The position numbers and the translations under genes were made by a program. Of a stretch of DNA of 64,000 nt, positions 35,161-48,416 are shown piece after piece. The notes beneath the pieces are model-generated. The model did no database searches, was not told where the DNA came from, and saw only the letters and a list, made by a program, of their open reading frames with translations. Source of the DNA: Rhodoblastus sp. 17X3 (GTDB taxonomy: Bacteria > Pseudomonadota > Alphaproteobacteria > Rhizobiales > Beijerinckiaceae); assembly GCF_030056575.1 (NCBI RefSeq), contig NZ_JASHHX010000009.1, positions 62,001 through 126,000 on the forward strand, given 5' to 3'. Within the stretch, counting starts at the first letter, position 1. Every line of letters begins with the position of its first letter.

Positions 35161-36641
35161 GTGGGCGGTGCGACAAGTTCAGCCTTTTGCGCCTGCTTTG
35201 CGCCTTGGGGGGCCTGTCGCCGCTCGCCGCCTGTTCGGTTGGCCCGGAATTCGCTCCGCCCGAAACCGGCCTGCCGTCAAGGTCTTTCGCCGCGCCGGAC
35301 GCCAGCGGTTCGCTGGCTGCGCCGCCCGATCCGAACTGGTGGGCGATCTTCCATGACCGAACCCTGACAGAGATCGAATCAAAAGTCGCCGCCGCCAATC
35401 TCGACGTTCGCGCCGCGACGATCAGGCTGGCGGAAAGCCGGTTCCAGCGCAATGTCGCCGCCGCGGCGCAATTGCCGAGCGTCAATGGCGACGCCAAGGT
35501 CAATCGTGAGAATTTCAGCCAGAACGGTCTGGTCAGCCTGTTCGCGCCGCTCGTTCCCGCCGGGCGGAATTTCTCGATCCAGCCGATCACCGATTACTAC
35601 ACCGGCTTCGACGCCTCATGGGAGCTGGACCTGTGGGGCCATGTCCGCCGCCAGGTCGAATCCGCCGACGCCACCGTGCAGGCCGGAGCCGAGCAGCGGC
35701 GAGGCGCGCTCGTCTCGGCGCTGGCGGAGGTGGCGCGCGATTATATCTCCCTGCGCGGCGCGCAGGTGCAGCTTGGCATCGCGCGGGACAATCTCAAGAT
35801 CAGCGAAGACGTGTTGCAGGTGACGCAGGAGCGCCAGCGCTCAGGCGTGCAAAGCGCGCTCGACAGCGAAAACGCCGCCGCCCAGATCGAATCCGTGAAG
35901 GCGGAATTGCCGGCGCTGGAGCAGAAGGAATCCGAGCTGACCAACGCGCTCTCCTTCCTGCTCGACGAGCCGCCGGGCGCCTTGCGGGCGAAGCTCGGCT
36001 CGCCTCGCGCGATGCCGTTGACGCCGCCGGTCGCGCCGGTCGGCGTGCCGTCGGAACTCGCGCGCCGGCGCCCCGACATTCGCGCGGCCGAGGCGCAATT
36101 GCATGAGGCCACGGCCAATATCGGCGTGGCGGTGGCGGCCTTCTATCCCACCGTGCAGCTCAATGGCGTCGTCGGCTTCGATTCGCTCACGCTGCCGAAA
36201 ATGTGGTGGGCGAATTCGCTGCAATATAATTTCGGCCCCAGCGTCTCGCTGCCGATCTTTAATGCGGGCCGGCTGCAGAATACGGTGGAATTGCGCACGG
36301 CGCAGCAGCAGGAGGCGGCGCTGCTCTATCACCGCACCGTGTTGCAGGCCTGGCATGACGTGGTCAACGCCCTGACCGCGCATCGGCTGGAGCGCGAGCG
36401 CAACGCCCGGCTCAAGGCGCAGGTCGAACATGCGGGCCGGGCGCTCGATATCGCCCGCACGCGCTACAAGCAGGGCGTGACGGAATATATCAACGTGCTG
36501 AACGCCCAGCGCACCGCGCTGCTCGCCGAACAGAGACTGGCCGAAAGCACCACCAATCTGGGGCTCGACCTCGTGCAATTGTTCAAGGCGCTCGGCGGCG
36601 GCTGGGAATCGACTTTTCCGGTGACGACGGCGGCGAAGTAA
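35157..36641 (+). CDS. NodT/OprM-family outer membrane efflux lipoprotein
   Basis: 494 residues. Start is TTG 35157, overlapping the preceding TGA, with GGGAG 7 nt upstream. The lipobox LAAC (Cys about 26) follows a short hydrophobic stretch, so it is exported and lipid-anchored. The rest shows two repeated outer-membrane-efflux domains with long coiled coils and beta segments: YYTGFDASWELDLWGHVRRQVESA, then the ARRRPDIRAAEAQLHEATANIGVAVAAFYP repeat. Completes the tripartite pump. Its end lies 4 bp from the stop of the convergent acyl-CoA ligase gene. Confidence 0.92.
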   Translation: MSGRCDKFSLLRLLCALGGLSPLAACSVGPEFAPPETGLPSRSFAAPDASGSLAAPPDPNWWAIFHDRTLTEIESKVAAANLDVRAATIRLAESRFQRNVAAAAQLPSVNGDAKVNRENFSQNGLVSLFAPLVPAGRNFSIQPITDYYTGFDASWELDLWGHVRRQVESADATVQAGAEQRRGALVSALAEVARDYISLRGAQVQLGIARDNLKISEDVLQVTQERQRSGVQSALDSENAAAQIESVKAELPALEQKESELTNALSFLLDEPPGALRAKLGSPRAMPLTPPVAPVGVPSELARRRPDIRAAEAQLHEATANIGVAVAAFYPTVQLNGVVGFDSLTLPKMWWANSLQYNFGPSVSLPIFNAGRLQNTVELRTAQQQEAALLYHRTVLQAWHDVVNALTAHRLERERNARLKAQVEHAGRALDIARTRYKQGVTEYINVLNAQRTALLAEQRLAESTTNLGLDLVQLFKALGGGWESTFPVTTAAK

Positions 36642-36644
36642 GGC

Positions 36645-38267
36645 TCACCCCTCGCGCGGCGCATAGATCCGCCGCAATTCGGACTTGAGGACCTTGCCAG
36701 TAGCGCCATGGGGCAGTTCCTCGGCGATGACGACGCGGTCGGGGATCGACCAGTTTGGTACCTTGCCGGTGAAAAAGGCGCGCACGTCGTCGGGCTGCGG
36801 CTCATGTCCGGTGCGCGGGACAACGACCAGCAGCGGGCGCTCGCCCCATTTTTCGTCCGGCTCGGCGATGGCCGCCGCTTCCGCAACATCGGGATGGCCA
36901 ACGGCGATATTTTCCAGCGCGATGGAGCTGATCCATTCGCCGCCGGATTTGATCAGGTCCTTGGTGCGGTCGGTGAGCAGAACATAGCCTTCGGCGTCGA
37001 CCACGCCGACGTCGCCGGTGGGGAACCAGGCGTCCGGCGCGATCCCGGTCTCAGGCAGGCGGTAATAGCCATTCGCCACCCAATGGCCGCGCAGCGCCAG
37101 ATTGCCCTGGGTGGCGCCGTCGCGCGGAACTTCCCCGGCCTCATTCTCGGCGCGCACATCCGCGCCATAGACGACGCGGCCCTGCTTGGCCTGCTGATCG
37201 AGCAGGGCTTCGGCGTCGAGCGCGGCGGTCGCCGGCTTGGGCGCATTGGCGGTCACCACCGGGCTGCTTTCGGTCATGCCCCAGCCATGCCGCACGCTGA
37301 CGCCGCGCTGCTCGAATTCCGGAATCAGGGCGCGCGGGAACGCCGCGCCGCCAGCGAGAATCCGCTGCAGCGTCTGGAAGCTTTCGCCGGTCTGGCGCAT
37401 GTGGCCGATCAGATTCAGCCAGACGGTCGGCACGCCGACGGAAAAAGTCGCGCGCTCGTCGTTCAGCAGGGCGAGCAGCGAGACCGGATCGAGATGCCGC
37501 CCCGGCATGATGAGCGACGCGCCGGACATGGGCGCGAGATAGGGCAGGCCCCAGGCGTTGACATGGAACATCGGCACGGCGGGCAGGACGCGATCCGTCG
37601 CGCGCAGCCCGAAAACATCCGGCGAATTGGTCGCCATGGCGTAAAGCACTGTTGAGCGATGCGAATAGAGTACGCCCTTGGGCTTGCCGGTGGTGCCGGA
37701 GGTATAGCAGAGCGCCGAGGCCGTCTCTTCGGCGAAAACGGGCCAGTCGGGCGCGTCACGCGCCTGGTCCAGCAGCGTTTCATAACAATAGAGGGCAACC
37801 TCGCCGGGCAGCTCGCAGGCCGGGATTTCGTCCGCGTCGCACAGCACGATCACGCCGCGCAGGACATGCGCGACCCGTGGCGCAATGGCGGCGACGATGG
37901 GCAGGAAGCCGGGATCGACGAAGATGAAACCGTCTTCGGCGTGATCGACGATATAGGCGATATCGTCCTGCGACAGGCGCGGATTGATGGTGTGGCAGAC
38001 TGCGCCCATGCCGGAAATGGCGTAATAAAGCTCAAGATGGCGGTCGCTGTTCATGGCCAGGGTGGCGACGCGGTCGCTGAAGGCCGCGCCGAGGTCGCGC
38101 AACACGCTCATCAGTTTTCGCGCGCGTTGTTCCAGAGCGGCGTATGTGGTTCGGGCGATCTGGCCGTCGTCGCGGCGTGAGACGACTTCGGCGTCGCCGT
38201 GATGCTGTGCGGCGTGGGCAATGAGCGACGAAATCAGCAGCTCGCGCCGTTGCATCAGTCCAAGCAT
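36645..38267 (-). CDS. Long-chain acyl-CoA synthetase (AMP-dependent)
   Basis: 540 residues from ATG 38267 with GAGGAT upstream; the longer frame to 38465 enters uvrB and is rejected. ANL-family ligase with the AMP-binding motif YTSGTTGKPKGV, the second motif WGMTESSP, FPTGDVGVVD, and the catalytic lysine near the end (LPHGATGKVLKSELR). Activates a fatty acid to acyl-CoA through acyl-AMP. The overall form resembles the medium/long-chain ligases of alphaproteobacteria. Chain length is not predictable from sequence. Confidence 0.93.
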   Translation of the reverse strand: MLGLMQRRELLISSLIAHAAQHHGDAEVVSRRDDGQIARTTYAALEQRARKLMSVLRDLGAAFSDRVATLAMNSDRHLELYYAISGMGAVCHTINPRLSQDDIAYIVDHAEDGFIFVDPGFLPIVAAIAPRVAHVLRGVIVLCDADEIPACELPGEVALYCYETLLDQARDAPDWPVFAEETASALCYTSGTTGKPKGVLYSHRSTVLYAMATNSPDVFGLRATDRVLPAVPMFHVNAWGLPYLAPMSGASLIMPGRHLDPVSLLALLNDERATFSVGVPTVWLNLIGHMRQTGESFQTLQRILAGGAAFPRALIPEFEQRGVSVRHGWGMTESSPVVTANAPKPATAALDAEALLDQQAKQGRVVYGADVRAENEAGEVPRDGATQGNLALRGHWVANGYYRLPETGIAPDAWFPTGDVGVVDAEGYVLLTDRTKDLIKSGGEWISSIALENIAVGHPDVAEAAAIAEPDEKWGERPLLVVVPRTGHEPQPDDVRAFFTGKVPNWSIPDRVVIAEELPHGATGKVLKSELRRIYAPREG

Positions 38268-38328
38268 GAAATCCTCCCGGCGTTTTTCCGGAAGTATCCG
38301 CCTGGCCGGGCCCGCAAGCAAGCGCCGC

Positions 38329-40872
<2,544 letters not shown>

Positions 40873-41219
40873 GCCCGCAATATGGGACGGCGCGGAAGGA
40901 TTGGCCAGAGTCCAGCGGGCAGAAATCCATGCCGGGCGGCATCGAGCGCCGCAGGCGAGGACGGCTCGGCGCCATAGGCGTCATTCAGCGGCCGCGCAGA
41001 TCGTTCGCGCCAAACGGAAAAGCGCCCCCGGCAAGCCGGACGTCCCGCACCTCCTTTGGTGGGAGATTGGCGCTATTTCGCAAAACGCGCCTGTGATGTA
41101 GCCTCATGGGCAGGCTGCGTGACGCGCCGAAATCACAAGACAAAAGCGGCAAGAACGCCGCTGCGAGCGCCTGCGCCACGCGCAAAAGTCAAAAAAATGC
41201 GCAATCAAGGGGAAATGAC
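40873..41219. other. 347-bp gap upstream of the Cache protein gene
   Basis: No gene or RNA that I can support; only short frames on both strands. It should contain the divergent promoters of uvrB (left) and the Cache protein (right), but neither is obvious by eye. Confidence 0.5.
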
Positions 41220-41702
41220 ATGCTACGGAAAATTATCATTGCTGCGGCGTCTGGCTTGGTCCTCGCGCTTTCGTCGGGGGCTTTCGCCCAGCAGAGTGAT
41301 CGATCGCCAGATGCGTACAAAGCCAGGGCCATGCTCCTGAATGTGGTTGCCGAGGTGAAGATCAACCGGGAGCAGGCCTTCGAAATGTTCAACCAGGGCG
41401 GAGGCAGGTTCAAGGACGGCGATCTTTATGTGTTTTGCACCGACGCCAAGAACGGGAAATTCGTCGCCATGGGCAACGCCAATGCGAAAGAATTGCTCGG
41501 CCAGGACGTGAGAACCCTCAAGGACCCGTCGGGCAAGGCTTTCGGTCAGGAAATTTACGATGCGGGCCAGAAGCCGGAAGATGAGATTACCGAGGTCAGC
41601 TATGTGTTTGTAAAGCCGAGCGACCCGAAGTCGGCCGCCAAGACGAGCTTCGTGACGAAGGTCGATGACGATTACGCCTGCGGCGTGGGCTATTACAAGT
41701 AG
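41220..41702 (+). CDS. Exported single-Cache domain protein
   Basis: 160 residues from ATG 41220 (AAGGGGA upstream). A signal peptide of 23 residues (ending SGAFAQQ) is followed by a small ligand-binding Cache domain: KARAMLLNVVAEVKINREQAFEMFNQ, the strand GRFKDGDLYVFCTDAKNGKFVAMGN, then SGKAFGQEIYDAGQKPEDEITEVSYVFV. No transmembrane or kinase/chemoreceptor part, so it is a free periplasmic version of a sensor domain. Two cysteines could form a disulfide. Ligand unknown. Confidence 0.82.
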   Translation: MLRKIIIAAASGLVLALSSGAFAQQSDRSPDAYKARAMLLNVVAEVKINREQAFEMFNQGGGRFKDGDLYVFCTDAKNGKFVAMGNANAKELLGQDVRTLKDPSGKAFGQEIYDAGQKPEDEITEVSYVFVKPSDPKSAAKTSFVTKVDDDYACGVGYYK

Positions 41703-41769
41703 ATCGCCGGCCTGGATCGAGCGGCGTTGCGACTGTTCGCTGCACTTGGAGCGCGAAGCGCGCGATCTG

Positions 41770-43820
<2,051 letters not shown>

Positions 43821-43830
43821 GGCCGGCCCG

Positions 43831-43848
43831 CATAGGTGCGAACCTATG
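43831..43848. terminator. Hairpin after the aminotransferase gene
   Basis: CATAGGT-GCGA-ACCTATG, seven perfect pairs, 10 bp after the stop; no T tract. Weak terminator or mRNA end structure. Confidence 0.35.
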
Positions 43849-43944
43849 AGCGCGGTTAGGCGCGAATGCGGCGCCGAGCTCTTGCGAGGGTTTCCGTCAT
43901 CGCGATGATGGAGAAATGGTATAAGTCGGGCATTGGAGGCGGCT

Positions 43945-44265
43945 ATGCGGGCTAAAATCTGGAATGTTCTCGCGATTTTTGGGGTCATGACTCTGGTCGG
44001 CGCGCGAATCGACTCCGCCGAGGCCGCCAATATCGCCATGGGAACGCCCTATCAGGAATTGCGCCCGCAATTGCTGGCGGAAGGCTGGAAGCCCAACACC
44101 GGCTATGGCCTGAAGCTCGCCAATGGCAAGCCGATGCATCGCTTTCCGGAAGTTCTGTGCGGCATGGAGCAATGCCGCGCCAAATGGCGCGACGCCTCTG
44201 GCGCGGAGCGCGCGATCATGCTCAATCGCGGCGGCCCGACCGACGATTACCGCGTCGCGCAATAA
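43945..44265 (+). CDS. Small exported protein of unknown function
   Basis: 106 residues from ATG 43945 with GGAGG five bases upstream. Signal peptide of about 27 residues (WNVLAIFGVMTLVGARIDSAEA). The mature part has two cysteines 5 apart (CGMEQC), a tryptophan pair and the segment MGTPYQELRPQLLAEGWKPN, which resembles the short periplasmic modules of rhizobial small proteins. No domain name that I can assign. Confidence 0.7.
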   Translation: MRAKIWNVLAIFGVMTLVGARIDSAEAANIAMGTPYQELRPQLLAEGWKPNTGYGLKLANGKPMHRFPEVLCGMEQCRAKWRDASGAERAIMLNRGGPTDDYRVAQ

Positions 44266-44274
44266 GCATTCCCG

Positions 44275-44427
44275 TCAGCCGATCTGCGTGAACAGCGTGG
44301 CGGCGAGAATGAGCGCGCCCACGAACAGGCTGGGATGATAGCCCCATTGCGATGAATGCGGCCAGGTTGGCAGCGTTGCGAAGAAGGCGAGAATCAAGGC
44401 GGCGATCAACAAGGTTCCAGGGGACAT
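44275..44427 (-). CDS. DUF3309 small membrane protein
   Basis: 50 residues from ATG 44427, with GAGGAGG 5 nt upstream. The translation starts MSPGTLLIAALILAFFATLP, then TWPHSSQWGYHPS and a second hydrophobic helix, the exact layout of DUF3309: helix, LPTWPxSxxWGYxPS loop, helix. Tiny inner-membrane protein found in many proteobacteria, function unknown. Convergent with the preceding small gene. Confidence 0.85.
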   Translation of the reverse strand: MSPGTLLIAALILAFFATLPTWPHSSQWGYHPSLFVGALILAATLFTQIG

Positions 44428-44623
44428 GGCGGCCTCCTCGAGGCGGCGACGTCCGGCGCGCCGGGGCGCATTTCGTCCTGGTCGACCAAAACCCGCGCCC
44501 TGGGGCGAGCCGTCAGCGGTCTTTTCCTGGCCTAAAACGCGCGAGGCCGAGCAAAGTTCCCCGGTGGCCCCTTGATTTTACGGTGGTTTCTCCCCGCGTG
44601 GCAATGTCATGCGAATTTTATGA

Positions 44624-44637
44624 TGCGGCGCAACAAA
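44624..44637 (+). promoter_or_regulatory. Candidate PhaR-type operator (upstream copy)
   Basis: TGCGGCGCAACAAA, core TGC-N3-GCA, just before the -35 of the sRNA promoter. Exactly 31 bp (three helical turns) from the next copy. Confidence 0.5.
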
Positions 44638-44643
44638 ATGGTC

Positions 44644-44672
44644 TTGACTATTTGTGCGACGCAACATAAGTT
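44644..44672 (+). promoter_or_regulatory. Promoter of the sRNA
   Basis: TTGACT (44644-44649), 17-bp spacer, TAAGTT (44667-44672). Predicted start about 44680. The second PhaR-type site fills the spacer. Confidence 0.55.
44655..44668 (+). promoter_or_regulatory. Candidate PhaR-type operator (spacer copy)
   Basis: TGCGACGCAACATA, core TGC-N3-GCA, lying between the -35 and -10 elements, a classic repressor position. Confidence 0.5.
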
Positions 44673-44679
44673 TAGAACC

Positions 44680-44768
44680 GTAGCACAAGCGGTGCTTGTG
44701 CTGCAGCCCTCCTTGGGCGTTTCCTCCCTAGACTTGGGCCGCTGGTTTGACCGGCGGCCTCTTTTTTT
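44680..44768 (+). ncRNA. Probable small RNA, MmgR (alpha-r8)-like
   Basis: About 89 nt. A 5' hairpin (AGCACAAGC-GGT-GCTTGTGCT parts at 44682-44702), an unpaired pyrimidine-rich middle with CCCTCC (44707-44712) and TTTCCTCCCT (44720-44729), then a strong Rho-independent terminator (44738-44768). The middle is complementary to ribosome-binding sites. From memory, TTTCCTCCCT is the conserved core of the alpha-r8 family, whose Sinorhizobium member MmgR (about 77 nt) limits PHB accumulation. Two PhaR-type sites on its promoter and the PHB-related genes nearby support that identity. No open frame in the transcript. It reads into the convergent dehalogenase gene but stops 23 bp before it. Confidence 0.68.
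44738..44768 (+). terminator. Intrinsic terminator of the sRNA
   Basis: Nine-base stem GCCGCTGGT / ACCGGCGGC with one wobble pair, loop TTG, followed by CTC and seven Ts (44762-44768). Confidence 0.85.
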
Positions 44769-44790
44769 ATCTGGTCGCGTCCCTGGCGAT

Positions 44791-45441
44791 TCAAAGCTCC
44801 GACAGCGTTGCGATCACGCGCTCGGGAGGCAGGTCCCGGTATTCGTCGGGCGCGCCGGCGCGGTTGACCCAGATAGTGCGGAAGCCGAATTTCCCTGCGC
44901 CCGCGATATCCCAGCGATTGGACGACTGGAACGAGACCTGTTCGGGCGCCACGCCGTAGCGCGCGCCCACCAGCCGGTAAATTTCCGGCGCGGTCTTGAA
45001 GCGGCCCAGAAAATCAGCGGAAAGCGATTCGTCGAGCAGATCCTGCAGTCCAGCGGAAGCGATGGCGCGCGTGAGCGCGCGGGGCGTGCCGTTGGAGAGA
45101 ATCACGGTCTTCGCGCCCCGGTCTCGCAGGGTTAGCAGGGCCGGGGCGGCGTCGGGAAAGGCGTCGAGCGTTTCATAGGCTTCAAGCAGGGCCGCGCGCG
45201 CCTGCGCGGAAATTCCGCCGCAGCGGGCGGCGGCGAAGTCGAGCGCCTCTTCGGTCAGGGCGTCGAAATCGCGATAGGCTCCCATCAAGCTGCGCGTCCA
45301 GGTATATTCCAGCTGCTTCGTACGCCAGAGTTCGGACAGTCGCACGGCCTGCGGGCCGACGAGGCCGCCGTGCCGCGCGACGGCGGAATGCACGTCGAAC
45401 AGAGTGCCGTAAGCGTCGAAGACGTAAAGGGGAAAGGTCAT
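44791..45441 (-). CDS. (S)-2-haloacid dehalogenase, type II (HAD family)
   Basis: 216 residues from ATG 45441. L-2-haloacid dehalogenase layout: nucleophile Asp in YVFDAYGTLFDVHS, Arg in the LMGAYRDF region, Ser/Asn in ILSNGTP, the Lys in FKTAPEIY, and SFQSSNRWDIAGA with the Ser-Ser-Asn and Asp of the type II enzymes. It hydrolyses 2-haloalkanoic acids to hydroxy acids; natural substrate may be another small acid. Cytosolic. Convergent with the sRNA. Confidence 0.9.
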   Translation of the reverse strand: MTFPLYVFDAYGTLFDVHSAVARHGGLVGPQAVRLSELWRTKQLEYTWTRSLMGAYRDFDALTEEALDFAAARCGGISAQARAALLEAYETLDAFPDAAPALLTLRDRGAKTVILSNGTPRALTRAIASAGLQDLLDESLSADFLGRFKTAPEIYRLVGARYGVAPEQVSFQSSNRWDIAGAGKFGFRTIWVNRAGAPDEYRDLPPERVIATLSEL

Positions 45442-45592
45442 GAAGCCCCGGCTTTTTGCGTCCCGACGCGGCAAGACGTCCTCCTTGGAGCGCGTCGCCG
45501 CTTCCCATTTTTATTGCGCCGTGCGGGAAGCGCGTCACAGCGTCCTGCTGGTGGAATGACGCGCTCCGGAGAACGCGCCATCCATGTCGCTT

Positions 45593-46234
45593 TTACAGTG
45601 CGACGGTGAACGTCGCCTCCGTCTTGGACTTGATTTCCTCCACCGTCACGCTCTCGGCGAGTTCGATCAGCTTGGCGCCGCCATTGCCGTGCTTGTCGAT
45701 GGAGAACACGCCGAGATCGGTGATCAGCAGGTCGACGACATGCGAGCCGGTCAGCGGCAGGTTGCATTTGTGGAGGAATTTCGGGCCGTCCTTGGCGACA
45801 TGCTCCATCACCACCACGACCTTCTTGACGCCCGCGACAAGGTCCATGGCGCCGCCCATGCCCTTCACCATCTTGCCCGGAATCATCCAGTTGGCGAGGT
45901 CGCCGTTCTCGGCCACCTGCATGGCGCCCAGGATCGACAGGTCGATATGGCCGCCGCGGATCATGGCGAAGGAATCGGCGGACGAGAAATAGCTCGTCGT
46001 CGGCAGTTCCGTGATGGTCTGCTTGCCGGCGTTGATCAGGTCGGCGTCCTCTTCGCCCTCATAGGGGAAGGGGCCCATGCCGAGCATGCCGTTCTCGCTT
46101 TGCAGCTGCACGCTCATGCCGTCGGGGATGAAATTGGAGACCAGCGTCGGAATGCCGATGCCGAGATTGACATAGAAGCCATCGCGCAGCTCTTTCGCCG
46201 CGCGGGCCGCCATTTGATCGCGTGTCCAGGCCAT
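45593..46234 (-). CDS. scoB: 3-oxoacid CoA-transferase subunit B
   Basis: 213 residues. Beta subunit of the family I CoA-transferase; the catalytic glutamate is in [11 protein letters not shown]. Also [15 protein letters not shown] and the Gly-rich [19 protein letters not shown]. With ScoA it moves CoA from succinyl-CoA to acetoacetate, the entry step for acetoacetate released by PHB breakdown. The gene starts one base into the scoA stop region (shared base 46234), so the two are tightly coupled. Confidence 0.95.
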   Translation of the reverse strand: MAWTRDQMAARAAKELRDGFYVNLGIGIPTLVSNFIPDGMSVQLQSENGMLGMGPFPYEGEEDADLINAGKQTITELPTTSYFSSADSFAMIRGGHIDLSILGAMQVAENGDLANWMIPGKMVKGMGGAMDLVAGVKKVVVVMEHVAKDGPKFLHKCNLPLTGSHVVDLLITDLGVFSIDKHGNGGAKLIELAESVTVEEIKSKTEATFTVAL

Positions 46235-46965
46235 CAGACTTCTCCTCCCGCGGCCGCCGCCGGGCTGGTGTGTTTGCGCGTGGTGCGCTGCTCGATATGT
46301 TTGGTCGGGTTTGGAATATGCACGATGCGCTGCACGTAGATGCCGGGGGTGTGGATCTCGTCGGGGTCCAGCTCGCCCGCCTTGAACAGGTGCTCGACCT
46401 CGGCCACGGTGATCTTGCCCGCCGTCGCCATCATCGGATTGAAATTGCGCGCGGTCTTGCGGAAGACGAGATTGCCCTCGGTGTCGCCCTTCCAGGCGTG
46501 GACGATGGAAATATCCGCGACGAGGCCCGTCTCCATGACGTAATTCTCGCCGTTGAAGACGCGGGTCTCCTTGCCTTCGGCGACGAGGGTGCCGTAGCCG
46601 GTCTTGGTGTAGAAGGCCGGAACGCCCGCGCCGCCGGCGCGGATGCGCTCCGCCAGCGTGCCCTGCGGGTTGAATTCGATCTCAAGCTCGCCGCCGAGAT
46701 ATTGCTGGGCGAACAGCTTGTTCTCGCCGACATAGGACGAGATCATCTTCTTGACCTGCTTGGTCTCAAGCAGCACGCCAAGTCCGATGCCGTCGACGCC
46801 GGCGTTGTTGGAAATGAAGGTGAGGTTCTTCGCGCCGGATTCCTTGACCGCTTCGATCAGGGACTCGGGGATGCCGCACAGGCCGAAGCCGCCGGCCATC
46901 AGCGTCATGCCGTCCTTCACCAGTCCGGCCATGGCGGAACTGGCGTCTGGATAAACTTTTTTCAT
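46234..46965 (-). CDS. scoA: 3-oxoacid CoA-transferase subunit A
   Basis: 243 residues from ATG 46965. Alpha subunit with the CoA-binding segment [16 protein letters not shown] (family signature), [14 protein letters not shown], and [36 protein letters not shown]. Forms the heterotetramer with ScoB. A short TGC-N3-GCA motif 26 bp upstream (46992-47000) might be a PhaR-type site. Confidence 0.95.
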   Translation of the reverse strand: MKKVYPDASSAMAGLVKDGMTLMAGGFGLCGIPESLIEAVKESGAKNLTFISNNAGVDGIGLGVLLETKQVKKMISSYVGENKLFAQQYLGGELEIEFNPQGTLAERIRAGGAGVPAFYTKTGYGTLVAEGKETRVFNGENYVMETGLVADISIVHAWKGDTEGNLVFRKTARNFNPMMATAGKITVAEVEHLFKAGELDPDEIHTPGIYVQRIVHIPNPTKHIEQRTTRKHTSPAAAAGGEV

Positions 46966-46990
46966 GGGCGAATCCCGTATTTTGGACTTA

Positions 46991-47001
46991 TTGCCCTGCA
47001 A
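46991..47001. promoter_or_regulatory. Possible PhaR-type site upstream of scoA
   Basis: TTGCCCTGCAA: TTGC-N3-GCAA palindrome containing TGC-N3-GCA. It agrees less well outside the core with the sites at 27012 and 44624. Confidence 0.35.
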
Positions 47002-47043
47002 CCATAGAGCCGCCGCGCTTGGCGGTCCAGACGCCCGATAAGC

Positions 47044-47952
47044 CTAGATTTTACGCAGAATGACGGCCCATCCCGGCACGTCCGCGCCGCGATCCTTGCG
47101 GGTGACGGCGGGCGCCAGTTCAAGCGTCGCAAAGCCCGCCTGCGCCGCGCAGGCGCGCAGATAGGCCTCGCCGTGAGAGAATCGCATGTCCTCGCCGACG
47201 CAATAGCCGTCATGTTCTTGGCTTTGCGCCGTGAAGGCGAACAGGCCGCCCGACTCCAGAACGCGCGCGACGACGGCGAATAGGGGCGCAAGATCGCCGA
47301 TATAGACAAAAACATCCGCAGCCGCCGCCAGATCGGCGCTCTCCGCCGCCTCTGCGGCGAGAAAATCAACCAGGTCGGCGGCGATCAGACGATCGTAGAT
47401 CCCCTTGCCGCGCGCCTGTTCGATCATGGCGGGGGAGAGATCGATTCCGGTGAGCCGCTTCGCCCTGCCGCGAAAGGCCGCGCCGAACAGGCCGGCGCCG
47501 CAGCCAAGATCGAGCGCGTGGGCGAACATGCGGCCGGGCGCGGCGCGCGAGATGGCGGCGTCGAGGATTTGTGGCCCGCGATAGGCGAGCGCCTGGACGA
47601 GATGACGGTCGAATTTCGCCGCATATTGATCGAACAGCGCTGTTACATAGGCGCGCGGCGCCGTCGCGGGCTTTTCCCCGGCCAGAAAGGCGAGGTGCAG
47701 GCCGGCGCCGCCAATGTCGGCGGGGTCGAGCGCAAGTGCCTTGCGAAAGGCCGCGACGGCTTCGTCGCGCTTCTGCAGCGCCTCCAGCGCCTCGCCGAGG
47801 CCGCGCCAGCCGGGCGCCCATGCCGGGGCCAGTTCAAGCACCTGCGCGAAAAGATCGCGCGCGGCCTCGAAATCGCGCGATTCCAGGGCTCCGGCGGCCC
47901 ATTGGTAGCGGCGGTCAGCGGCAAGATCGCCGGAAGATCCGGTCACAACCAT
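47044..47952 (-). CDS. TPR-containing SAM-dependent methyltransferase
   Basis: 302 residues. About 80 N-terminal residues hold two TPR-like repeats (AAGALESRDFEAARDLFAQVLELAP, LGEALEALQKRDEAVAAFRKALALDP). The rest is a class I methyltransferase: LDLGCGAGLFG (motif I), TGIDLSPAMIEQA (motif II), VFVYIGDLAPLF and a C-terminal VLESGGLFAFTAQ strand. Cytosolic. Substrate unknown; TPR-methyltransferases of this shape are common in alphaproteobacteria. Confidence 0.87.
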   Translation of the reverse strand: MVVTGSSGDLAADRRYQWAAGALESRDFEAARDLFAQVLELAPAWAPGWRGLGEALEALQKRDEAVAAFRKALALDPADIGGAGLHLAFLAGEKPATAPRAYVTALFDQYAAKFDRHLVQALAYRGPQILDAAISRAAPGRMFAHALDLGCGAGLFGAAFRGRAKRLTGIDLSPAMIEQARGKGIYDRLIAADLVDFLAAEAAESADLAAAADVFVYIGDLAPLFAVVARVLESGGLFAFTAQSQEHDGYCVGEDMRFSHGEAYLRACAAQAGFATLELAPAVTRKDRGADVPGWAVILRKI

Positions 47953-48088
47953 GCTATTGCCCCATTCGGCTGGAAAAAGGGAACGGAATGCGCCACAATC
48001 CGTTCAGAAACCATTCAGCCGGTTGCGCGCAATTTGGCTTCAACAGCCTTTTGCGCCGGGAAGCAACCTTTTCGTGAGGAGAGCGAAT

Positions 48089-48394
48089 ATGACCATTTCA
48101 CTGAAATCGACCGCGATCGCGGCGTTGGCCGCGCTCTCGCTGAGCGCCGCCTTTGCGACGCCTGCCGCAGCCTGGTGCAACGGCTGGGGCTGCGGCGGCG
48201 GCTATAACGCCGGTCCGGCCGTCGCCGCTGGCGTCCTTGGCGGCATGGCGCTTGGCGCCGCGGCCGCAGGCGCGGCCAACGGCCCTTATTACGCCGCTCC
48301 CGCTTACGGCGGCGGATGCTGGGTCGAGCGTCGTCCGGTCTATGACGACTGGGGCAATTACATCGGCCGCCGCCGCATCCGCGTCTGTGAATGA
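48089..48394 (+). CDS. Small exported Gly/Ala-rich protein
   Basis: 101 residues from ATG 48089 (GAGGAGAG upstream). Signal peptide of about 28 residues (ending ATPAAAW). The mature protein has CNGWGCGGGYNAG, an Ala/Gly-rich hydrophobic stretch (VAAGVLGGMALGAAAAGAA), then CWVERRPVYDDWGNYIGRRRIRVCE. The CWVERRPVYDDWGNYIGRRRIRVC end is a motif seen in many small periplasmic or surface proteins of Hyphomicrobiales. Function unknown. Followed by a strong terminator. Confidence 0.78.
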   Translation: MTISLKSTAIAALAALSLSAAFATPAAAWCNGWGCGGGYNAGPAVAAGVLGGMALGAAAAGAANGPYYAAPAYGGGCWVERRPVYDDWGNYIGRRRIRVCE

Positions 48395-48416
48395 CGCAGG
48401 CCGGCCTGAGGCCAGC

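Larger units (their letters stand above)
44428..44679. other. 252-bp region upstream of the sRNA locus
   Basis: No gene. The right end holds two PhaR-type sites and a promoter reading right into the sRNA. Confidence 0.6.
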
